Part shown: one piece after another, positions 38,418 through 43,548 of the stretch
Layout of the letters: each line of letters opens with the position of its first letter
How positions within the stretch are numbered: the stretch's first letter is position 1
IMG/VR virus record: IMGVR_UViG_3300042561_001599
Location: 1-43,548 of that record
Strand: one strand, 5' to 3'
DNA length: 43,548 bases
Source: a virus
Notes under the pieces: generated by a model
Told to the model about the DNA's origin: nothing
What the model saw: the letters and a program-made list of their open reading frames with translations, nothing else
Database searches by the model: none
Position numbers and translations under genes: made by a program

Positions 38418-38641
38418 TGGCCACCTCCCTCGACGTCGGCGTGCACGGGCACGACCGCGCCGCACTCCAGCAGCCACGCGATGGCGTCGTCGGGCACGCG
38501 CTCGCACACCTCGCCGACGGCCGCGAGCAGCGTGCCGTCCTTGCCGGTCAACTCCACGACCGCCACGCAGTCGGCGCCGCGCGGCGCGGCCGGCGCGACC
38601 GCGTTGTTACTCGTCGCCTTGCGGCGTGCCACAGAAGCCAC
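38414..38641 (-). CDS. Small hypothetical protein between connector and tail tube
   Basis: Encodes 75 residues from GTG 38639-38641, chosen for its Shine-Dalgarno AGGAGG six bases upstream; ATG 38699-38701 would overlap the previous gene far more. It reads MASVARRKATSNNAVAPAAP, then CVAVVELTGKDGTLLAAVGE and ends VHADVEGGGQ. The overlap with the previous gene is 35 bases. Function unknown. Confidence 0.6.
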   Translation of the reverse strand: MASVARRKATSNNAVAPAAPRGADCVAVVELTGKDGTLLAAVGEVCERVPDDAIAWLLECGAVVPVHADVEGGGQ

Positions 38642-38900
38642 AGACCACCTCCTCGGCGCCGCCGCGGATGCTCCCGAGGCGTTGCCACGACTGCTGACCA
38701 CACTTCCCGCACTTCCGCTGCCCGGGCGGCGTCCGGCGGCCCTCCCGGGCCGCCACGCGGCCCGTGGAAGCGTCGGGCGGCGCCGGCGCGGCGTCGGTGC
38801 CGACGACGGCGACGACCTCGCCTAGGGCCACCGAGGCGGCCACGAGCGACGCCATGGCCGACCGGAGGTGCGCGCGGGCGAGTTCGACGTCGGCCGCCAT
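38607..38900 (-). CDS. Zn-ribbon protein in the connector region
   Basis: Encodes 97 residues. The ATG shares a base with the upstream stop (TGATG) and has GGAGG upstream. N-terminal helix (ADVELARAHLRSAMASLVAA), a Pro-rich linker, then a zinc ribbon KCGKCGQQSW...VVCGFCGTP (two CxxC). The position among head-tail genes is unusual for a zinc ribbon. Confidence 0.68.
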   Translation of the reverse strand: MAADVELARAHLRSAMASLVAASVALGEVVAVVGTDAAPAPPDASTGRVAAREGRRTPPGQRKCGKCGQQSWQRLGSIRGGAEEVVCGFCGTPQGDE

Positions 38901-39328
38901 CACGACACCTCCCGGTGGCACTCGACGTTAAAGACCACCTCCGGCCGGCGGTCGGCGTCCCAGCGCAGAAACGTCGGCGGCTGCAGGCACGTCACGGCGA
39001 GGTGCACGGTGCCGTTCACGGTGGCGCCCGGCGCGATGCCGCCGATGAGGTCGTAAAGCGCCTCCGCCAGCGTCTCCGCCGACGCGAGGTCCTCGCGGCA
39101 CCCGCGCACGAGGACCTGCACCCGCGGCCACTCCCACTTCACGCCGGCCGCGCCGTACGCCTGCTCGCTCGGTCGCCCGGCGCCGTAGACCACGAACGCG
39201 ACCGAGGCCGGCGCGGCGTCGACCGGGTGCTGCGGCGGCATCGGCCCGGCGAACGCCGACGTGCCCGACACGAGCGCGAGCGCGGTGGCGGCGACGGCGT
39301 AGGCGTGGAGGTCGTCGGCGGCCGTCAC
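38900..39328 (-). CDS. Tail terminator-like (neck) protein
   Basis: Encodes 142 residues from a GTG overlapping the upstream stop (GTGA). DDLHAYAVAATALALVSGTS is followed by VAFVVYGAGRPSEQAYG, KWEWPRVQVLVRG, SAETLAEALYDLIGGI and a beta end (TCLQPPTFLRWDADRRPEVV). This alpha/beta plan, and its place after the gp10-like gene, fits siphovirus tail terminators or minor capsid proteins. Confidence 0.7.
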   Translation of the reverse strand: MTAADDLHAYAVAATALALVSGTSAFAGPMPPQHPVDAAPASVAFVVYGAGRPSEQAYGAAGVKWEWPRVQVLVRGCREDLASAETLAEALYDLIGGIAPGATVNGTVHLAVTCLQPPTFLRWDADRRPEVVFNVECHREVS

Positions 39329-39735
39329 GGTGCACCGCCCGCGGTGACTTCCCGGTAGAACGCGAGCAGCGCGTCGCGCGCCTCGGACTGCACCGTGATC
39401 AGGTTCATGGTCGTCGCCGTCTCGAGGTACTTGGCCTGCCCGCCGTTCGGGTGCTTGTAGTCGAGGTTCTCGTGTTGCTCGATGGCGTAGTCGGACGCCG
39501 CGCCGCCGAAGCCGAGCTCGACGGTGACCTCGTCGCCGTTGACGACGGGCTCCTGCACGATGGCCGAGTCGCGCAGCACGCCGGTGTCGACGGGCACGAG
39601 GCCGACGGCGTCCGCGATGATCGCCTGCCCTCCGCGGTACAGGCCCGCGCCGACGCGCTGCATGGCCTCCGGCCCGGCCAGCTGCATCACGCGCTGCACC
39701 CAGTCTTTTTCGCCCTCGACGGTGCCGCTGATCAT
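39325..39735 (-). CDS. HK97 gp10-like head-tail protein
   Basis: Encodes 136 residues: MISGTVEGEKDWVQRVMQLA, AGLYRGGQAIIADAVGLVPVDTG, LRDSAIV, VTVELGFGGAASDYAIEQHE, HPNGGQAKYLETA. The order VPVDTGxLRxS ... YAxxQHE...HPxGGQxKYL is the signature of the HK97 gp10 family. The ATG overlaps the upstream stop (ATGA). Confidence 0.85.
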   Translation of the reverse strand: MISGTVEGEKDWVQRVMQLAGPEAMQRVGAGLYRGGQAIIADAVGLVPVDTGVLRDSAIVQEPVVNGDEVTVELGFGGAASDYAIEQHENLDYKHPNGGQAKYLETATTMNLITVQSEARDALLAFYREVTAGGAP

Positions 39736-40100
39736 GCGCCTATCCCCACTTCCGTCACGTAGCGCGCGCCGTCCGACGGATTCACGACGCCGGCGTCGAG
39801 GTTCACGGTCGGCCCGGTCGTGCGGTCGGGCAGCACGAACTTGTCGCGCAGGTCGACCGACATCGGCCGCGGGAAGGTGAGCACCGCCCGCACCGGCACG
39901 ACCTCGCCGCGTTCGTTGTAGCCCGTGCGCGTCTGGCCGCGGGCGACAACCGCCGGCACGAGGTCGGGCGCCGGGTAGTACTCGACCTTGCCCTTGCCGT
40001 CCATGCGCCGGTAGACGTGGTGCTCGACCGTCGCCTGCAGGGGCCCGGTCAGGCGGTCGGCGACGCCGACGAGCGAGGCGATGAGGTCGTTGAGGGCCAT
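39732..40100 (-). CDS. Head-tail stopper-like protein
   Basis: Encodes 122 residues. A helix at the start (NDLIASLVGVADRLTGPLQA) then beta strands (VEYYPAPDLVPAVVARG, VPVRAVLTFPRPMSVD, KFVLPDRTTGPTVN). Consistent with the small beta-barrel connectors between adaptor and gp10 in siphoviruses. Four bases after the adaptor gene. Confidence 0.65.
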   Translation of the reverse strand: MALNDLIASLVGVADRLTGPLQATVEHHVYRRMDGKGKVEYYPAPDLVPAVVARGQTRTGYNERGEVVPVRAVLTFPRPMSVDLRDKFVLPDRTTGPTVNLDAGVVNPSDGARYVTEVGIGA

Positions 40101-40104
40101 GGCG

Positions 40105-40629
40105 TCACACGCGGACGAGCGGCAGGCTGCGCGTGCCGCCGATGTCGCGCACGGCGCCCCAGTGCCGGAGCATCGCGGTCACCTGATCGCTGATGGCCTT
40201 CGCGCGCACGCCGGACCCGAACGCGAGCGCGACGGACCCGACCGTCAGGCTAGTGATGCGGTTGACTTCGAGGTCCGAGTCGGCGCGCACGTCCGAGACG
40301 AGCATGGCCTGCGCGACTTCGCACGTCGCGCGCACCACGTCGACCGGCAGCGCGTTCTGGTCCTGCGCGTTGCCGACGCGGTCGGACAGGCCGCCGCGCG
40401 GCCACTGCAGCGCCTGCGTCGTCGTGGTCGGCGTGCCGGCCCACAGGAACCAGTCGTCGAGGTGCCGCGTGGCCTGCTTGAGCGCGGCGCACTTCGACGC
40501 CTCCGACGCCGCGAGCCACGTGGCACCGAACAGGTGCGCGCCGGCGGCGAAATAGGCGTCGGCCGCCGCGATGTCGGCGTACGACGTCGCCAGAGCCGAG
40601 CCCGGCGTCGTGACGATGTCGCACGGCAT
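40105..40629 (-). CDS. Head-tail adaptor (gp6/DnaT-like)
   Basis: Encodes 174 residues: ALATSYADIAAADAYFAAGA, ATWLAASEASKCAALKQATR, LDDWFLWAGTP, QALQWPRGGL and VVRATCEVAQAML. The sequence W...K..AL..AtR.Ld is characteristic of phage head-tail adaptors, often annotated DnaT-like. Six bases from the upstream gene. Confidence 0.8.
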   Translation of the reverse strand: MPCDIVTTPGSALATSYADIAAADAYFAAGAHLFGATWLAASEASKCAALKQATRHLDDWFLWAGTPTTTTQALQWPRGGLSDRVGNAQDQNALPVDVVRATCEVAQAMLVSDVRADSDLEVNRITSLTVGSVALAFGSGVRAKAISDQVTAMLRHWGAVRDIGGTRSLPLVRV

Positions 40630-40635
40630 GGCGGG

Positions 40636-41007
40636 CTACTGCACCGTCGCGTTCGCCGCGACCGCGAGGGCCGCGTCGTGCGCGGCGTCGAGGGCCTTGA
40701 GGACCGACGTGCGGCCGCCGGGAAAGCGCGGGTGCGCATACTCGGCGGCCTGCGCCGCCGCGATGTCGGCGACCGAGACGAGCGACGCCGCGTACGCCTT
40801 CGCCGCGTCGACGTTCATGCCGTGCACGGCGTGGCCGGCGGCGTTCGGCGCGACAGGTGCCGCGGGCGCGACCGGCGCCTTGATGGCCGGCGCGGCCTCG
40901 TCTACGCGCTCGTGCTGCGCCGGGTCGAACTCCGCCGCGTTGATGTATGCCTCGTGTCCGAACTGGATGAAGCGGACGAGCACGGTCTTGGTAAAGGTGA
41001 CGTTCAT
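40636..41007 (-). CDS. Small helical head-region protein
   Basis: Encodes 123 residues: MNVTFTKTVLVRFIQFGHEA, a Pro/Ala-rich middle (APVAPAAPVAPNAAGHAV), then helices (AKAYAASLVSVADIAAAQAA). The Shine-Dalgarno is in the hairpin TCCTGACGGAGGA. Function unknown. It follows the terminator-like hairpin in the gap 41008-41108. Confidence 0.62.
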   Translation of the reverse strand: MNVTFTKTVLVRFIQFGHEAYINAAEFDPAQHERVDEAAPAIKAPVAPAAPVAPNAAGHAVHGMNVDAAKAYAASLVSVADIAAAQAAEYAHPRFPGGRTSVLKALDAAHDAALAVAANATVQ

Positions 41008-41041
41008 GGCTGGTGTCCTCCGTCAGGAAGGTTGGACCCGG

Positions 41042-41108
41042 CGCCCGTGGCACCGAGCGCCGGACGCGTAGACGCGCGCCCGGCACTCGGTGGACGGACC
41101 CACGGGCG
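41042..41108 (-). terminator. Large hairpin after the small virion-protein gene
   Basis: Starts right after the stop at 41109-41111. CGCCCGTGG (41042-41050) pairs with CCACGGGCG (41100-41108); CACCGAG (41051-41057) with CTCGGTG (41086-41092); GCCGG (41059-41063) with CCGGC (41080-41084), with a 7-base bulge on one side. No U tract, but 21 pairs make it a strong terminator or pause, likely keeping capsid expression above the connector genes. Confidence 0.65.
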
Positions 41109-41414
41109 TCAGTAGCCGACAGCGACCACGCTGATCACGGCGGCGGAGTTCGTCGAAGCCACGAGCGTCGGGTCGGTGCCGCTCGTGTTCCTCCACGCGT
41201 AGATGCTCAGGGCGCCCGACGCGTCCGAGTAATTGACGGTGAAGCCCGACGGGTCGTCGCCCGGCGTCGCCGTCGACTTCTGCACGACCGCCGCGGCGAC
41301 GATGCCGCGCAGGCCCGTCTCGATGACGGTCGGGTTCGAGCCGTCGAGGGTGACCGCGCCGGCGAAGACCTTGGCCTCGTTGCCGAGGGTAGTGGGTGCG
41401 AGGATGATCGACAT
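41109..41414 (-). CDS. Small virion protein, possible decoration protein
   Basis: Encodes 101 residues: MSIILAPTTLGNEAKVFAGA, TVIETGLRGIVAAAVVQKST, ATPGDDPSGFTVNYSDASG and ALSIYAWRNTSGTDPTLVAS. Beta-rich. Its place directly after the coat gene is typical of decoration or cement proteins. 41 bases follow the coat stop. Confidence 0.65.
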   Translation of the reverse strand: MSIILAPTTLGNEAKVFAGAVTLDGSNPTVIETGLRGIVAAAVVQKSTATPGDDPSGFTVNYSDASGALSIYAWRNTSGTDPTLVASTNSAAVISVVAVGY

Positions 41415-41455
41415 GGTGGTCGCTTCGTGCGTGTCGCGTGGTCAGGCCGTGAGGC

Positions 41456-42586
41456 CTAGCCCGCGATGCGCGCAGCGAACTCCTTGCGGGTGACCTTCGC
41501 GCCGTAGAGCGCGTCGAACGACCAGCGCGTGCGCTTGTGCTCGCGCGTGACCTCGAGCCGGATCGCGAGGCCGCTCACCGGGTCGACGGCCGGGATGAAG
41601 CGACCCATGCCCGACGCGTCGGCGTCGGCGAACGGGCGCGACGCGAACGACAGCCAGTCGCGCTGGAAGGCGAGGTTGATGGCGTGCGACGCCTTGAGCG
41701 TGATGGCCTGCGCCGACGTCGGCAGGGCCGCCACGAGGGGCGGCGAGAACGACAGGGTGCCGCCGCCGGAGACGTCGGCGTCGCCCGCCGTGCAGGTGTA
41801 CGTCTGCGTGTGGTTCGCGAACGTGAAGACGTCGCCGACGAGGATCGTGCCGGTGCCCGCGCTGGCGAGCGTGACGGCGCTGACGCCGATGGCGTAGCCG
41901 GCCGTGTTCGTGGTGGCACCCGACGCGGTGCCGGCCGTGTGCGTCGGCATCTGCTGGTCGCTGAAGATGTCGAAGCCGAGCGTGCGGCCGATCATGCCCT
42001 CGACGATGCCGGCCGCGTTGCCGCGCCACGACGCGTCCTGAATCGCGCGCTGGCCGAGCGCGTTGGCCTCGGCGTCCATGTTGAGGACGAGGCGGCGGTC
42101 GCCCATTGGCGCGAGCTGGTTGCCGAGCACCTTGCGCGCGGCCGTGAGCGCGGTGAGGTCGGAGGCGAACGGCGTGGTGCCGGCGGTGCCGGCGTAGCCG
42201 TAGACGTCCTTGTAGAAGCCGAGGATGTAGGCGTTGATGTTATTGGCGAGGGCCTTGATGGCCTCCGACGCCTGCATCGGAATTGTGCCGGCCATGACCT
42301 CGAGCATGTCCTTGTCGGTCATGTAGAACGGCGCTTCGTACCACTGATCGAGCGGCACGGTCACGACGGTCGGCGAGACGTCCGCGGTCACGGGCGCCGT
42401 GTTCGCGGGCGTCACGGCGACGGCGGTGATGGCCGAAGGGATCGGCACGTCGATTGTCGAACCCTTGGCGCCGGCGAGCGGTTCGAGGGCGCGGTTGACG
42501 AGGCGCGGCATGACGCAGGACGAGCGCAGGGCGACGAGGCCCTGTGCCAGCAGCTTCGGCATGACGGCAGAAAGCGTATTGGGCAC
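41456..42586 (-). CDS. Major capsid protein, P22 coat-like
   Basis: Forms the icosahedral shell. The 376 residues start at GTG 42584-42586 with CCGGAGGAACTCACC upstream. They show MPNTLSAVMPKLLAQGLVAL, CVMPRLVNRAL, GSTIDVPIPSAITAVAVTP, WYEAPFYMTDKDMLEVM and ARKVLGNQLAPMGDRRLVLN, matching the P22-type coat family. A middle beta insertion (about 228-300: GDVFTFANHTQTYTCTAGD) is in the usual I-domain-like location. End: KVTRKEFAARIAG. Confidence 0.88.
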   Translation of the reverse strand: MPNTLSAVMPKLLAQGLVALRSSCVMPRLVNRALEPLAGAKGSTIDVPIPSAITAVAVTPANTAPVTADVSPTVVTVPLDQWYEAPFYMTDKDMLEVMAGTIPMQASEAIKALANNINAYILGFYKDVYGYAGTAGTTPFASDLTALTAARKVLGNQLAPMGDRRLVLNMDAEANALGQRAIQDASWRGNAAGIVEGMIGRTLGFDIFSDQQMPTHTAGTASGATTNTAGYAIGVSAVTLASAGTGTILVGDVFTFANHTQTYTCTAGDADVSGGGTLSFSPPLVAALPTSAQAITLKASHAINLAFQRDWLSFASRPFADADASGMGRFIPAVDPVSGLAIRLEVTREHKRTRWSFDALYGAKVTRKEFAARIAG

Positions 42587-42805
42587 GGTGAGTTCCTCCG
42601 GTGAAGCGCGAGCGAGCGCGTGCCGCCGCCGGCGGTGCCGCGTGCCCGACGTCGCGCGTTGAGCGCCGGGCGAGGGTCTGGACTGTGTGAGGGAGCCGCA
42701 CCGCGGCCGGCCGGCCCGCGCACCGCGCGGTGGCCTGTGATGACGTGAAGGCCGAGGCGTCGGCGTGGCAGGCACCGCCCGCGCACGCCGACCGGCCCGA
42801 CGAAC
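42587..42805 (-). promoter_or_regulatory. 219-base gap between scaffold and coat genes
   Basis: No supported gene. A 9-bp hairpin GTCGGCGTG (42759-42767) with CACGCCGAC (42784-42792) lies 13 bases past the scaffold stop. Further left are the palindrome CACCGCGCGGTG (42721-42732) and CCGCCGGCGG. The last bases give the coat Shine-Dalgarno. A terminator followed by a coat-gene promoter is plausible; no clear -10/-35 is seen. Confidence 0.4.
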
Positions 42806-43548
42806 CTAGCCGAGGGCGGAGATGCGCACCTCGGTCTTGCCCGACGCGATGTCTGCCGCGTTGGCGCCGAAGTCCAGCGCCGACGGGTTCTCGATGACCT
42901 TCGACGCGGTCGACGCCGGGCCGCTGCCCTGCGACGAGCCGCCGCCGTTCGGCTCGAACATCCAGTCGGCGTCCTTGCGAAGCGACGACGTGAGCCACCG
43001 GCTCAGGTCGAGTTCGACGCCCTCGACGTAGACCGGCACGCCGGCCTTCATCTGCACGACGCGCCCGTCGGCGGCGAGCGCAAAGCCGGCCTCGCTCGCG
43101 CGGCTGCGCACGTCGCGCAGGGCGCCGCGCTTCACGCCGACCTCCAGCGCCGTCGACTCAACGGCCGAGGCCAACCGCGCCTGCGCGGCCTCCTGCTCGG
43201 CGCGCGTCTTTTCGGCGGTGATCGACGCGACCGACTGCTTGAGCGGCTCGACCGCGGACTCGACCGCGCGCCGCACGGCCTCGGCGACCGCGTCTTCGGT
43301 CGTCGGCTTGCCCGTGCCGGCCTTGAGGCGCTCGACCTCCGCGAGGGCCGCACGCGCGGCCGCGGCGTCGAGGCCATCGTAGGCTTTGAGGCGCTCGGTC
43401 AACTGGTCGCGCTCGCGCATGACCGACGTGTTCGTGTTGCGGAACTCGTCGACGCGCGCCTGCATGCCCGCGATGTCGACGCCGTCGACCTTCAGCACGT
43501 GCAGGCCGTCGCCGGTGACGCCGCCGTAGTGCGCCTTGAACTCGTCCG
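42806..43548 (-). CDS. Scaffold-like head protein, 5' end beyond the window
   Basis: At least 247 codons are visible, and the frame stays open to the right edge (DEFKAHYGGVTGDGLHVLKV), so the start is outside. A long coiled coil (QARVDEFRNTNTSVMRERDQ, LAEVERLKAG) and an acidic/basic helical middle are followed by a C-terminal part (SRWLTSSLRKDADWMFEPNG) and DFGANAADIASGKTEVRI. This fits phage scaffolding proteins upstream of the coat gene. An internal GTG (43496-43498) could start a short form. Confidence 0.75.
   Translation of the reverse strand, partial: DEFKAHYGGVTGDGLHVLKVDGVDIAGMQARVDEFRNTNTSVMRERDQLTERLKAYDGLDAAAARAALAEVERLKAGTGKPTTEDAVAEAVRRAVESAVEPLKQSVASITAEKTRAEQEAAQARLASAVESTALEVGVKRGALRDVRSRASEAGFALAADGRVVQMKAGVPVYVEGVELDLSRWLTSSLRKDADWMFEPNGGGSSQGSGPASTASKVIENPSALDFGANAADIASGKTEVRISALG

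Noticed and set aside
38642-38701. N-terminal extension of the 38414 gene to ATG 38701
   Set aside because: Would increase the overlap with the Zn-ribbon gene to 95 bases; the GTG at 38641 has an excellent SD.
1-43548. tRNA genes, CRISPR arrays, insertion sequences
   Set aside because: I found no cloverleaf-like sequence, regularly spaced repeats or transposase motifs by eye. A tRNA scan could still find one.

Overview
The window is a stretch of one tailed-phage (or prophage) genome with very high GC content. Every gene I can support lies on the minus strand, so transcription runs from the right end (base 43548) to the left end (base 1). Genes are packed tightly, and neighbours are often joined by 4-base GTGA or ATGA overlaps or by 1-base TGATG overlaps. 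GTG starts are common. A tape-measure gene followed by many tail genes indicates a long-tailed (siphovirus-like) particle. The major capsid protein resembles the P22 coat family. Terminase and portal are not in the window, and both edges cut genes, so this is part of a larger genome. The host cannot be named from the sequence; it should be a high-GC bacterium. I saw no integrase, tRNA, CRISPR array or insertion sequence.

Right to left. (1) Head and connector, 43548-38414: scaffold-like protein, P22-type coat, a small virion protein, connectors, a gp10-like protein and a terminator-like protein, plus small accessory genes. (2) Tail, 38417-25379: two tail-tube-like proteins, a tail chaperone pair joined by a canonical A AAA AAC -1 frameshift site, an 840-residue tape measure, then tail-tip and fibre-like proteins. 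Three of these carry apparent Sec signal peptides. (3) Lysis and surface, 25363-21719: a membrane protein, an M15-type peptidase, a lipoprotein with a clan GH-A glycosidase domain, a holin-like protein and a second lipoprotein-like protein. (4) A 210-base control gap at 21509-21718. (5) Small and Cys-rich early genes, 21508-18119. (6) A block of AAA+ ATPase (Ycf46-like), SWIM-like Zn protein, DUF1257/Ycf35-like, DUF2997-like, two small proteins and DUF3150-like, 18085-13762. (7) Replication and recombination, 13662-5511: a large ParB-like protein, ribbon-helix-helix protein, Rad52/MGM101-like annealing protein, Zn ribbons, PD-(D/E)XK nuclease, coiled-coil protein, HTH replication protein, DnaC/IstB-like helicase loader and HNH endonuclease. 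(8) A 7-deazaguanine DNA-modification operon, 4848-985: queD, queE, folE, a ParB-fold gene, a dpdA-like transglycosylase gene and queC. (9) Small genes at the left edge.

Functionally, FolE, QueD, QueE and QueC would make preQ0 from GTP, and the TGT-fold DpdA-like enzyme would exchange it for guanine in phage DNA, probably giving restriction resistance. All six genes overlap their neighbours, so the embedded ParB-fold protein is a likely partner. The most unusual items are the AAA+ ATPase whose Walker B segment precedes Walker A, the cysteine spacing of QueE, a 91-base structured element directly 5' of a tail-module gene, and a recurrent AGGAGCA-n-CGACC-ATG initiation module.
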